Shown: positions 48,598 through 57,027 of the stretch, in pieces
Layout: the number at the start of each line of letters is the position of its first letter
Numbering within the stretch: the stretch's first letter is position 1
Assembly: GCF_000213785.1 (NCBI RefSeq)
Contig: NC_015557.1
Span: 682,001-746,000, forward strand
DNA length: 64,000 nt
Source of the DNA: Hydrogenobaculum sp. 3684
GTDB taxonomy: Bacteria; Aquificota; Aquificia; Aquificales; Aquificaceae
Reading direction: 5' to 3'
The notes under the pieces: model-generated
Told to the model about the DNA's origin: nothing
What the model saw: only the letters and a program-made list of their open reading frames with translations
Databases searched by the model: none
Position numbers and translations under genes: made by a program

Positions 48598-48603
48598 ATT
48601 ATA
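48598..48603 (-). promoter_or_regulatory. Predicted -10 of hemL (leaderless)
   Basis: TATAAT on the minus strand, six bases before the hemL ATG; no SD. A TTGAGA-like -35 is 15 bases further upstream. Confidence 0.45.
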
Positions 48604-48654
48604 TAGCAATCTAAGCAATCTCAATATTAAATTAATTTTATTCTCTATGTGTTA

Positions 48655-48683
48655 TTGTTTTTTAAAGGCTTGTAATATATAAT
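48655..48683 (+). promoter_or_regulatory. Promoter of the GH57 gene
   Basis: TTGTTT (48655-48660), 17-base spacing, TATAAT (48678-48683). Predicted start about 48690. The leader of about 50 bases ends with GAGGGGAGG close to ATG 48741. It is divergent from the hemL -10. Confidence 0.6.
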
Positions 48684-48740
48684 ATATGTAATGATAGGGC
48701 TAAATATTTTATTTTGCCATATGTAAGAGGGGAGGTAATT

Positions 48741-50507
48741 ATGCTTGTATTCGGAATTCATTGCCATCAGCCTATAGGAAACTTTGATTACGTATTTGAG
48801 GAAGCCTATGAAAAGGCTTATAAACCTTTTATAGATTTTTTTTACGAGCACGAAGATTTTAAGCTTTCAGCACATTTTAGTGGGATTCTTTTTGAATGGT
48901 TTTTAAAAAATAAAAAAGATTTTATGAACAAATTGGCAGATATGGTCCAAAGAAATCAACTGGAGATAATAGGCGGTGGTTATTACGAACCTATACTTGC
49001 ATCCATATCAAAAGAAGATAGAATTCTTCAGATAGAAAAGCTAAACAAATTTTGCGAAAATACACTTGGCAAAAGCCCAAAAGGTATATGGTTAACAGAA
49101 CGTATATGGGATACTTCGGTTTTACAAACCATAATAGAGCTTTCTATGGATTATATCATAATAGATGATTACCACATAGTTTCTGCTGGTTATCCTTTTG
49201 AAGAAGGCTTTTATTTTACAGAAGATGAAGGCAAAAAAGTAAACCTTGTACCCATAGACAAAAGGCTTAGATATAAAATTCCCTTCGATGAACCAAAAAA
49301 TGTAGTAGATTTTATCAAAAGCCAAAAAACCTCCATCATAATAGACGATGGTGAAAAATTTGGCATATGGCCATACACATATAAAACAGTATACGAAGAA
49401 AGATGGTTAGAAAGGTTTTATGAGCTTTTAAAACAAGAAAACATAGAGACCAAAACTATATCTGAAGCCCTAAAGGACGCTCATAAAAAATTGGTTTATC
49501 CAGCATCTGTTTCTTATGAAGAAATGGGACATTGGGCGCTAAATTACAAAGATGCTATAGCTTACCAAGAGGCCAAAGAGCAGTGTAAAAGGTTTGAAAC
49601 GTTTATAAAAGGTGGTATTTGGAAAAACTTTTTCACAAAATATCAAGAATCAAACTACATGCACAAAAGAATGCTTGAGGTTTCAAAAAAATCTTCTAAA
49701 AAAAGAAAATCCTCTAAAAAAGATTACATATTAAAAGCCCAGTGCAACGACGCTTATTGGCATGGAATATTTGGCGGCATATATTTTCCTCACTTAAGAA
49801 GAGAGATTTGGAACAACATAATAAAAGCTGATTTTGAAAACGGTTCTCATGAAATTGTTAAAGAGGACATAGATTTTGATGGGGAGCTTGAGGTAAAATT
49901 AAAAGATAAGGATTTTATAGTGGTGGTATCTGAAAAAGGCATTATCAAGGAGCTTTCCAAAAAAGAGGTAGGCAACCTAAACGTATGTCTATCAAGGTAT
50001 AAAGAATTTTATCATTTTATAAGCGAAAATAAAGATCAAAACGAAGGTAAAACCATCCATGAATTAAAAAAAGATATATCAAAATACAAAGACCTGATAA
50101 CTTACGATGATAAACCAAGATTTTTTAGCTATGACAGCATAGACTGGGACCTTGTAGATGTAAAAGAAAACGCTATAACATTTCAAAAAGAAAACAACAA
50201 AAAGATTATAAGGATTGAAGAAGGAAAATTTACATTAGAATATAACTTAAAAGACGAAATAAACGTAGATATAAACTTAGGCATTCATAGTATAAGCTTA
50301 GACCCCTACGATATTGATTCTAATCATATATCTTTTGAAGCTTTTGAAATAGGTAAAATTAACATAGATTTTTCTAAAAACCAAAAACTAAAAGTATACC
50401 CTATAAAGACGGTGTCTCAATCCGAAAAAGATTTCGATGTTATAACTCAAGGCATATGCATTAGCTTTTTAGCTGGAGGTGAATTATCCGTAGAGATGTC
50501 ATGTTAG
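48741..50507 (+). CDS. GH57 glycoside hydrolase, 4-alpha-glucanotransferase/amylase type
   Basis: It probably rearranges or hydrolyses alpha-1,4-glucans such as glycogen. It has 588 residues from ATG 48741, chosen for the SD GGGGAGG. The family motif HCHQP is at residues 7-11. WLTER contains the predicted nucleophile Glu120, and DDGEKFG the predicted acid Asp203, matching the Thermococcus glucanotransferase pattern. After the barrel come segments typical of DUF1925/1926 (AQCNDAYWHGIFGGIYFPHLR and later beta-rich sequence). No signal peptide, so cytoplasmic. Confidence 0.9.
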   Translation: MLVFGIHCHQPIGNFDYVFEEAYEKAYKPFIDFFYEHEDFKLSAHFSGILFEWFLKNKKDFMNKLADMVQRNQLEIIGGGYYEPILASISKEDRILQIEKLNKFCENTLGKSPKGIWLTERIWDTSVLQTIIELSMDYIIIDDYHIVSAGYPFEEGFYFTEDEGKKVNLVPIDKRLRYKIPFDEPKNVVDFIKSQKTSIIIDDGEKFGIWPYTYKTVYEERWLERFYELLKQENIETKTISEALKDAHKKLVYPASVSYEEMGHWALNYKDAIAYQEAKEQCKRFETFIKGGIWKNFFTKYQESNYMHKRMLEVSKKSSKKRKSSKKDYILKAQCNDAYWHGIFGGIYFPHLRREIWNNIIKADFENGSHEIVKEDIDFDGELEVKLKDKDFIVVVSEKGIIKELSKKEVGNLNVCLSRYKEFYHFISENKDQNEGKTIHELKKDISKYKDLITYDDKPRFFSYDSIDWDLVDVKENAITFQKENNKKIIRIEEGKFTLEYNLKDEINVDINLGIHSISLDPYDIDSNHISFEAFEIGKINIDFSKNQKLKVYPIKTVSQSEKDFDVITQGICISFLAGGELSVEMSC

Positions 50508-51289
50508 GAATTGTGGTGGCTTTTTCTCTTAGTGCCTGTGGTATAAAAGCCCCACCGAAACCACCAGCGCCACCTCAAGTTTTGGTAAAACGTATTGGAA
50601 ACTACATTTACATAAAACCTGTTGGAAATGAGAAGTTAAAAGTCAAAGGCTTTTCTTACGAAAACGGTATTTTTTTCAAAAAAGACAAATCTTCAGCTTG
50701 CTTTGAAATAAAAGGTGCCGAATCATCCTCTTTGTACTGTGTACCACCAGCTATAGAGAAAAGACCTATCGTATTAAAAGCATACAGAAAGTTTAGAATA
50801 CATCTTGAGTTAAGCGGTTTTAAACGCTTTAGACTTTATAAACATATTCCCGGCAAACCCTTTAACCCGTTTCAAGAAAGTGTTGTGGTAGGCAAAAAGG
50901 CCGTGCTACCACCAGATTTTTCCGCTTTTTGCTATGCTATTACAGGACTTGAAAATGGCATAGAATCGCTTCCAGAAGAAATATGCTTTAGGCAACAAAA
51001 ACCCCCTACACCAAAAACACCACAAAATGTCAACTTCATGGTTTACAAAGACAAAATTTATATATATTGGGAGCCAAACGAAGACAGTGGCTATACTATC
51101 GGTTATCTTGTTTATAAAAACGGTAAGCTTTTAACCAAAAAACCAATTCATTCAAATGTATTTGTAGACAAGCTTCCAAAAGGTTTTACAGTATACGATA
51201 TACAAGCTGTAGGAGAGTACAACACCAAAAGCAAACCAGCAGAGCTACAGATAACACTAAAAGCCCTAAAACAAGCCTTAGGACTCTAA
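50501..51289 (+). CDS. Proline-rich lipoprotein with fibronectin-III-like repeats, function unknown
   Basis: It has 262 residues from ATG 50501. The lipobox LSAC lies at residues 10-13 and is followed by GIKAPPKPPAPP, a common start for such lipoproteins. The rest is beta-rich; VNFMVYKDKIYIYWEPNEDSGYTIGYLVYKNG resembles a fibronectin type III strand pattern. The signal peptide from the ATG lacks positive charge, whereas the upstream in-frame codons read IIRRDV after GGAGG at 50475-50479, so a non-AUG start at 50483 or 50486 is possible. The 3' end overlaps the kinase gene by 12 bases. Confidence 0.7.
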   Translation: MLGIVVAFSLSACGIKAPPKPPAPPQVLVKRIGNYIYIKPVGNEKLKVKGFSYENGIFFKKDKSSACFEIKGAESSSLYCVPPAIEKRPIVLKAYRKFRIHLELSGFKRFRLYKHIPGKPFNPFQESVVVGKKAVLPPDFSAFCYAITGLENGIESLPEEICFRQQKPPTPKTPQNVNFMVYKDKIYIYWEPNEDSGYTIGYLVYKNGKLLTKKPIHSNVFVDKLPKGFTVYDIQAVGEYNTKSKPAELQITLKALKQALGL

Positions 51290-52246
51290 AAATGTAAGAT
51301 TAAAGGTAGTTCCGACGCTTGGAGTAGAAGATACGTTTATATTTATTTTTAAAAGCTTTGATGCATGTTTTACTATAGCAAGGCCAAGACCTGTACTTTT
51401 ATAAGATCTATCTTTTGACACGCTGTAAAATCTTTCAAAGATAAAAGGCAAATGCTCTTTGGCTATTCCAATACCAGAATCTTCAATTGTAAGTGTTAGC
51501 TTATCTTGTTTTTTTACAATTATCTTTATATATCCATTTTCTTTGTTGTATTTGATAGCGTTATCTATAAGATTTTTTAGTATTATGTTTAAAAGCTTTT
51601 TATTGGTTCTGATTGAAACAGGTTCTATATCTGTGTATATCGTTATGGATTTGTTTTTTATATACGGTTGAAACATCTCTAGGTTTTCCTGTATTAAGCT
51701 TTTAATATCTACATAATCTTCAAGCTTTATATTGTCTTCCATGGATTCTACAAAAGAGAGTGTAAGCATGTCGTTTATCAACTCCTCCATGGATTCTGTT
51801 GCATTTTTGGCTTTTTTTAAAAACTTTAACATAGCTTCATCGCTTTCTTTTTCTATAGCTATATCTAATACACTCTTTATAATACTAAGGGGTGTTTTTA
51901 ACTCGTGGGATGCATTCGCTATAAACTCTCGCTTTGCTTTTTGATATAACTCATAATTTGTTATATCCCTCATAAAAAATACATTGGTGTCTTTCAAAGA
52001 TTTTTTGTACAAAACATACGTCTTTTCTTTATAGCTTATTTTAATAGTTTTGTTTTCTTCTAAAAGCCCCATACTGGATATCAAATTAAAAGGTCTTAAG
52101 ACCTCATAATAAGATTTGTTGTTGTATTCTGGTAAGACAAATCCGCTTTTTATGGCCGAAGTATTTGCAAATATTACAAAGTTTTTCTTGTCTATTAAAA
52201 AAATAGGATCTTCTTGTAAATCAAGAATATCTTGTGTTAGATTCAT
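51278..52246 (-). CDS. Soluble PAS-domain sensor histidine kinase
   Basis: It has 322 residues and no membrane segment. A PAS-like domain covers about 8-60 (DPIFLIDKKNFVIFANTSA). The HisKA site is NASHELKTPLS with His114. The ATPase part shows NLIDNAIKYNKENG (N box), EDSGIGIAKEHLPFIFERFYS (G1/F boxes) and STGLGLAIVKHASKLL (G2). It resembles PhoR without membrane anchors. No response regulator is adjacent. It overlaps hslU by 4 bases, so it is co-expressed with a protease ATPase. Confidence 0.92.
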   Translation of the reverse strand: MNLTQDILDLQEDPIFLIDKKNFVIFANTSAIKSGFVLPEYNNKSYYEVLRPFNLISSMGLLEENKTIKISYKEKTYVLYKKSLKDTNVFFMRDITNYELYQKAKREFIANASHELKTPLSIIKSVLDIAIEKESDEAMLKFLKKAKNATESMEELINDMLTLSFVESMEDNIKLEDYVDIKSLIQENLEMFQPYIKNKSITIYTDIEPVSIRTNKKLLNIILKNLIDNAIKYNKENGYIKIIVKKQDKLTLTIEDSGIGIAKEHLPFIFERFYSVSKDRSYKSTGLGLAIVKHASKLLKININVSSTPSVGTTFNLTFLES

Positions 52247-53556
52247 AATATATATTTTGATATCTCAGGATCTTTGGCAATATCTTCTAACTTTGAAAGC
52301 ACAAATTTATCGTCTATTATAATATGCTGACCTTCCATGTCAGGAGCGTTAAAAGATATGTCTTCTACAAGTTTTTCCATTATAGTGTACAACCTTCTAG
52401 CACCTATATTTTCATCTTTAGAATTTATATACTCCGCTATCCTTGCTATTTCTTTTATCGCTTCATCTGTAAAATCTATATCTACGTTCTCGGTTTTAAG
52501 AAGCTCTTTGTATTGCTTTGTAAGTGCATTTTGAGGTTCTCTAAGTATTCGCTCAAAATCTTCCATACTAAGGGCTTTTAGCTCTACCCTTATAGGAAAC
52601 CTACCTTGTAACTCTGGTACCAAATCTGATGGTTTTGCCATATGAAAAGCCCCAGCCGCTATGAAAAGTATATGATCGGTTTTTACAGGACCATATTTGG
52701 TATTAACAGTGGTTCCTTCTACTATAGGAAGTAAATCTCTTTGCACACCTTCTCTTGATACACTATGTCCAACACCTTCATGCTTTACAGCTATTTTGTC
52801 TATCTCATCTATAAACACAATGCCAAAGTTTTCAGCCAAAAAAACAGCCTCAGACTCTAAATCTTCCTTGTCTATAAACTCCTCTGCCGCTTCTTGCTCC
52901 AATATGTTTAGAGCATCTTTTACCTTTAGCTTCTTCTTTCTTCTACCGCCAATACCACCGAGTAGATTTCTAATTTGTTTGTCCAAATCTTCTAAACCCT
53001 GAAGCCCCATTACCTCTATAGTTGGCATGCTTTGTTTTTCTTGAATGTCTATCTCTATCAACTCATCGTCGTATTTACCGGATTTTATACCGTATATAGC
53101 TTCAGAAATACTTACATTCTTCAAAGAAGATATCTTTTGAGCCACTTTTCTTATAGCTTCTTCCCTTGCAATGTCTTTAACTCCGTCGGTCCTTTCTTTT
53201 TTCACAAGCTGATAAGAGATATTCACAAGCTCCCTTATCATAGATTCTACGTCTCTTCCTACATAGCCTACTTCCGTATATTTTGTAGCTTCTACTTTTA
53301 AGAAAGGTGCCTTTATGAGATTTGCCAACCTCCTTGCTATCTCCGTTTTACCTACACCGGTGGGCCCTATCATCAAAATATTCTTAGGAGATACCTCATC
53401 TCTTATATGAGGTGGGAGTTTTTGCCTACGCCAGCGATTTCTTAAAGCTATTGCCACTTGTTTTTTAGCTTCTTGCTGGCCTATTATATACTGGTCTAAA
53501 TAATTTACTATCTCTTTTGGCGTTAGGTTTTTAAGAAGCTCTTCCCTATTTTTCAT
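52243..53556 (-). CDS. hslU: HslU ATP-dependent protease ATPase subunit
   Basis: This AAA+ unfoldase feeds the HslV peptidase. Its 437 residues match the family. Seen: TPKEIVNYLDQYIIGQQEAKKQVAIALRNRWRR at the N terminus, Walker A GPTGVGKTEIARRLA, the I domain (FIDKEDLES region), Walker B FGIVFIDEIDK, VSREGVQRDLLPIVEG, and the C-terminal LEDIAKDPEISKYIL tail that docks into HslV. hslV is not adjacent, unlike in many bacteria. It overlaps yajC by 11 bases. Confidence 0.97.
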   Translation of the reverse strand: MKNREELLKNLTPKEIVNYLDQYIIGQQEAKKQVAIALRNRWRRQKLPPHIRDEVSPKNILMIGPTGVGKTEIARRLANLIKAPFLKVEATKYTEVGYVGRDVESMIRELVNISYQLVKKERTDGVKDIAREEAIRKVAQKISSLKNVSISEAIYGIKSGKYDDELIEIDIQEKQSMPTIEVMGLQGLEDLDKQIRNLLGGIGGRRKKKLKVKDALNILEQEAAEEFIDKEDLESEAVFLAENFGIVFIDEIDKIAVKHEGVGHSVSREGVQRDLLPIVEGTTVNTKYGPVKTDHILFIAAGAFHMAKPSDLVPELQGRFPIRVELKALSMEDFERILREPQNALTKQYKELLKTENVDIDFTDEAIKEIARIAEYINSKDENIGARRLYTIMEKLVEDISFNAPDMEGQHIIIDDKFVLSKLEDIAKDPEISKYIL

Positions 53557-53857
53557 CTTCTTTCTCTTTTGATTCTTCTTTTGAAGGTTGATATGCTATT
53601 ATTGTTTCTTTTGTAAACTTTATCTTTGTGTTGGTATCCACCTTTAACGTTATGGTGTCATCAGTTATATCAGATATAACACCCCATATACCAGATGATG
53701 TGATAACTTTATCACCTTTTTTCAGATTTGATAAAAACTCTTGATGTTTTTTTCTTTGAGTCTGCTGTGGTTTAATAATAAGAAAGTAAAATATTACAAA
53801 TATTATACCTATAAATACCAACTGCGCTAAAATCGGTCCCATTGGATTTCCATTCAT
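53546..53857 (-). CDS. yajC: Sec translocon accessory subunit YajC
   Basis: This small inner-membrane partner of SecDF has 103 residues. One N-terminal hydrophobic helix (about 10-28) is followed by FLIIKPQQTQRKKHQEFLSNLKKGDKVITSSGIWGVI, the YajC signature. An acidic/lysine-rich tail follows. AAAGGAGAG precedes the ATG. secD and secF are not seen nearby; secG lies 5 kb away on the same strand. Confidence 0.95.
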   Translation of the reverse strand: MNGNPMGPILAQLVFIGIIFVIFYFLIIKPQQTQRKKHQEFLSNLKKGDKVITSSGIWGVISDITDDTITLKVDTNTKIKFTKETIIAYQPSKEESKEKEDEK

Positions 53858-53869
53858 AAAAACTCTCCT

Positions 53870-54916
53870 TTAAATATTTTTCCAGTAATCTTCATAAGCT
53901 ACCCAGATATACGGTAATATATATTTTATATTATTCCATTCTTTCATATATTTTTTTCTTTTTTTATACGCTTTTTCATTGGTAATACCGTATATTTCTT
54001 TTGACTCTTCTTCAAAGGATTCCAAATCGTTTTCCAATATGTATTGTGCAAGCATATTGCCTGAGACAACCGCCTGAGGTATGCCACCACCTGTTATAGG
54101 ATGACAAAATCCTCCAGCGTCTCCACACAAAGCCACATTAGAACTTACCAAAGTATCTATACCATCCAAAGGCAAAAACCCACCTGAACTTTCATTGCAA
54201 TCGTTTTCTATAAAACCCATAGATACCGCATCTTTTATAAAAAGCTCCAACACATATTTTGGATCATCTTTAAAAGCTGTATCTATACCAATACCTACAT
54301 TTGCATAGTTATTTTTTGGAAATATCCACCCATAACCACCTCTAATATACTCTCTAAACACTATAACTATGTCTTTTAACGGTTCTTTTAGCCTGCATCT
54401 TCTTTGAGCACACACCGCTAACTCATGCTTTTTTGAAAACACCTTTTCCATCACCATTGAGCGAGGTCCATCAGCCCCTATAAGATAATCAAACTCCACA
54501 TAATATACATCGTCTTTGGCTTTTAATATAGCGGTATTTTTATCATAAAAGCCTATAAATATTGTTTTTAAAAAAGCTCTTGCTCCGCTTTTTATCGCTT
54601 CTTGAAAAATATTTGCATCAAAAACCTTTCTATCCACCATAACACCTTTTGAGTCTGAATACACTCTTCTGTTGTCCGGTTCTATAGTAAGCATATTTTC
54701 TATCTCTTGAACTACTGAATTTCTAAAGTAGTCTTCAAACTTTTTTTGCATAAGCTGTTTTGGAATAAACTCAGCACATTGGACTGGCACACCTATAGTT
54801 TTCCTTGAGTCTACAATGATTACATCAACACCTTTTTTGGCAAGCTGGTGAGCAGCGCTTGAACCAGCAAGTCCTCCACCTATTATAAGAACTTCTGTTT
54901 TAAACTTTTTTGGCAT
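53870..54916 (-). CDS. Geranylgeranyl-reductase-family flavoprotein
   Basis: This FAD-dependent reductase has 348 residues. The FAD Rossmann motif IIGGGLAGSSAAHQLAKKG is near the N terminus, and the second FAD motif is VALCGDAGGFCHPITGGGIPQAV. Both fit the geranylgeranyl reductase family, which saturates isoprenoid chains of quinones, chlorophyll or archaeal lipids. In a menaquinone user, reduction of the quinone side chain is a reasonable guess. The start overlaps the HU gene by 17 bases. Confidence 0.85.
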   Translation of the reverse strand: MPKKFKTEVLIIGGGLAGSSAAHQLAKKGVDVIIVDSRKTIGVPVQCAEFIPKQLMQKKFEDYFRNSVVQEIENMLTIEPDNRRVYSDSKGVMVDRKVFDANIFQEAIKSGARAFLKTIFIGFYDKNTAILKAKDDVYYVEFDYLIGADGPRSMVMEKVFSKKHELAVCAQRRCRLKEPLKDIVIVFREYIRGGYGWIFPKNNYANVGIGIDTAFKDDPKYVLELFIKDAVSMGFIENDCNESSGGFLPLDGIDTLVSSNVALCGDAGGFCHPITGGGIPQAVVSGNMLAQYILENDLESFEEESKEIYGITNEKAYKKRKKYMKEWNNIKYILPYIWVAYEDYWKNI

Positions 54917-55199
54917 TTGCCTGATGTTTGTTTAATTCTTTCTTGATGTATTTACCCATTTTAAAATATGGTAAGTAGCGTTCTGATACCAGTGTTTGAA
55001 CGCCAGTTCTTGGATTTATAACCATTTTAGAAGGTTTTTTCTTCAATAAAAAAATACCTAATCTTCTTAATTCTATACGTTCATCTTGTATAAGGCCTTC
55101 CATTATAGCATCTAAAAAGTACTCTATCACAAGCTTTATATCCTTTTGGCTATAATTCGTATACTTATCTATTTGTTTAATAATATCTGATTTCTTCAT
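54900..55199 (-). CDS. HU/IHF-family DNA-binding protein
   Basis: This 99-residue nucleoid protein begins KKSDIIKQIDKYTNYSQKDIKLVIEYFLDAI. The arm region RRLGIFLLKKKPSKMVINPRTGVQTLVSERYLPYFKMGKYIKKEL matches the HU/IHF pattern including the conserved NPxTG with the Pro that intercalates into DNA. The C-terminal Lys-rich tail is short. It lies 21 bases after glmS and has TATAAT 8 bases before the ATG. Confidence 0.92.
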   Translation of the reverse strand: MKKSDIIKQIDKYTNYSQKDIKLVIEYFLDAIMEGLIQDERIELRRLGIFLLKKKPSKMVINPRTGVQTLVSERYLPYFKMGKYIKKELNKHQANAKKV

Positions 55200-55207
55200 A
55201 GATTTAA

Positions 55208-55213
55208 ATTATA
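55208..55213 (-). promoter_or_regulatory. Predicted -10 of the HU gene (near-leaderless)
   Basis: TATAAT on the minus strand, 8 bases before the HU ATG, inside the 21-base gap after glmS. No SD. Confidence 0.4.
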
Positions 55214-55220
55214 CCATAGG

Positions 55221-57026
55221 TTATTCTACAGTTACAGTCTTCGCTAGATTTCTTGGTTGGTCTACATCAAGCCCTAGCCTGTTTGCCACTTCGTATGCTA
55301 TAAGCTGAAGAGGAAGCACAGTCAAAAGAGGATACAGGTCTTGCTCTTCTATATCTGGTATACCTATGAAATGCTTTGATATATTTCTTAAATGCTCATC
55401 CGAAGCGTTCCCTATCACTATAAGCTTTGCTTTTCTAGCTAAAACCTCTTCTATATTGGAAACCGCTTTTTCGTACAGCTTATCCTTTGGCGCTACGAAT
55501 ATAACTGGCATATTTTCATCAATTAAAGCTATAGGACCGTGCTTCATCTCACCGGCGGCGTATCCTTCTGCATGTATATAAGATATCTCTTTTAACTTCA
55601 GAGCCCCTTCTAAGGCTATTGGGAAAGAAAGTCCTCTTCCTAAATATATTGCATTTTTAGCATTCGATAGTTCCCTATAAACGCTGTCGTTTAAATCGAC
55701 ACTTTGAAGAAAATCTTCCATCTTTGACGGCACATGAGCCAACATATCGATCTTATTTGCATACTCTTCGTAAGTTAATAGACCTTTAGCATAGCCCATA
55801 AAAACAGATAAACCGTATAACACAGCTATTTGAGCGCTGAATGTTTTTGTAGCGGCTACACCTATCTCTGGACCTGCATGCGTATAGATACTATAATCGC
55901 TCTCTCTGTCTAAAGAACTACCCACTACGTTTACTATCGATAAAACTTTTGCACCGTTTTCTTTGGCGTATTGAGCCGCAAACCTTGTATCAGCAGTTTC
56001 TCCAGACTGCGATACAGCTATAAAAAGTGTATTCTCATCAATTGGAATATCTTCATATCTTTGTTCTGAAGCATAGCCCACTTCCACTGGTATTCTAGCA
56101 TACTTTTCTATCAGATACTTACCTATCAAAGATGCATTGTAAGAGCTACCGCAAGCGCTCATAACAATTCTATTTATGCTGTTTATATCGAATGGAAAAT
56201 TTATCTCTTCAGATAAAAATCCCCTTACGGTATCTGATATTACCCTTGGTTGTTCGTATATTTCTTTTAACATGAAGTGTTTGTATCCAGACTTTTCCGC
56301 TGATACTATATCCCAGGGAACAAATATAGGATGTTTAGTTTTAATTATACCGTTAAAATCGTAAATGCTTACGCCTGTTTTTGAGATATCTGCTATCTCT
56401 TTATCTTCTAAAACAATTATTTGCTTTGTATAAGGAAGAATTGCTGGAATATCAGAAGCTAAAAAGTTTTCATTTTCTCCAATACCTATCACAAGAGGAC
56501 TACCTTGTTTAACACCTATTATCCGCTCTGGTTCATACTTTGTAATAACCGCAAAAGCAAAAGCCCCTCTTAAAAGTTCAACGGCTCTTTTGGTGGCTTC
56601 AAGCAAATCACCTTTATAATATTTTGCTATTAAATGAACTATAACCTCTGTATCAGTTTGGGATTTAAATGTATAACCCTCTCTTATAAGCTCTTCTTTT
56701 AGCTCTTTATAGTTTTCTATTATGCCATTGTGTACTATAGCGAAAGAGTTTGTAGGATCAGTGTGTGGATGTGCGTTCTCTATTGAAGGAACACCGTGGG
56801 TTGCCCATCTGGTATGACCTATACCACAATTTGATTTAGAAGTTCTGCCCCATAGAGCTTTTACCAACTCCCTTATTTTACCAACCTCTTTTTGAACAAA
56901 TATATCGTTGTCTTCTATAAGGGCTATACCAGCGGAATCATAACCTCTGTATTCAAGTCTTTCTAATGAACTTAGCAAAATAGGTAAAGCTTCAGAGTTT
57001 CCTACATATCCTACTATACCACACAT
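55221..57026 (-). CDS. glmS: Glucosamine-fructose-6-phosphate aminotransferase
   Basis: It makes glucosamine 6-phosphate from fructose 6-phosphate and glutamine for peptidoglycan and lipid A. Its 601 residues are normal. The N-terminal glutaminase begins MCGIVGYVG with the catalytic Cys next to Met1; GHTRWATHGVPS follows. The two SIS domains show SACGSSYNASLIGKYLIE, VSQSGETADTR and the C-terminal DQPRNLAKTVTVE. No glmS ribozyme was seen; mqnE ends one base upstream. Confidence 0.98.
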   Translation of the reverse strand: MCGIVGYVGNSEALPILLSSLERLEYRGYDSAGIALIEDNDIFVQKEVGKIRELVKALWGRTSKSNCGIGHTRWATHGVPSIENAHPHTDPTNSFAIVHNGIIENYKELKEELIREGYTFKSQTDTEVIVHLIAKYYKGDLLEATKRAVELLRGAFAFAVITKYEPERIIGVKQGSPLVIGIGENENFLASDIPAILPYTKQIIVLEDKEIADISKTGVSIYDFNGIIKTKHPIFVPWDIVSAEKSGYKHFMLKEIYEQPRVISDTVRGFLSEEINFPFDINSINRIVMSACGSSYNASLIGKYLIEKYARIPVEVGYASEQRYEDIPIDENTLFIAVSQSGETADTRFAAQYAKENGAKVLSIVNVVGSSLDRESDYSIYTHAGPEIGVAATKTFSAQIAVLYGLSVFMGYAKGLLTYEEYANKIDMLAHVPSKMEDFLQSVDLNDSVYRELSNAKNAIYLGRGLSFPIALEGALKLKEISYIHAEGYAAGEMKHGPIALIDENMPVIFVAPKDKLYEKAVSNIEEVLARKAKLIVIGNASDEHLRNISKHFIGIPDIEEQDLYPLLTVLPLQLIAYEVANRLGLDVDQPRNLAKTVTVE

Positions 57027-57027
57027 A

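Noticed and set aside
55200-57026. glmS ribozyme upstream of glmS
   Set aside because: mqnE ends one base before glmS, so there is no untranslated region to hold it.
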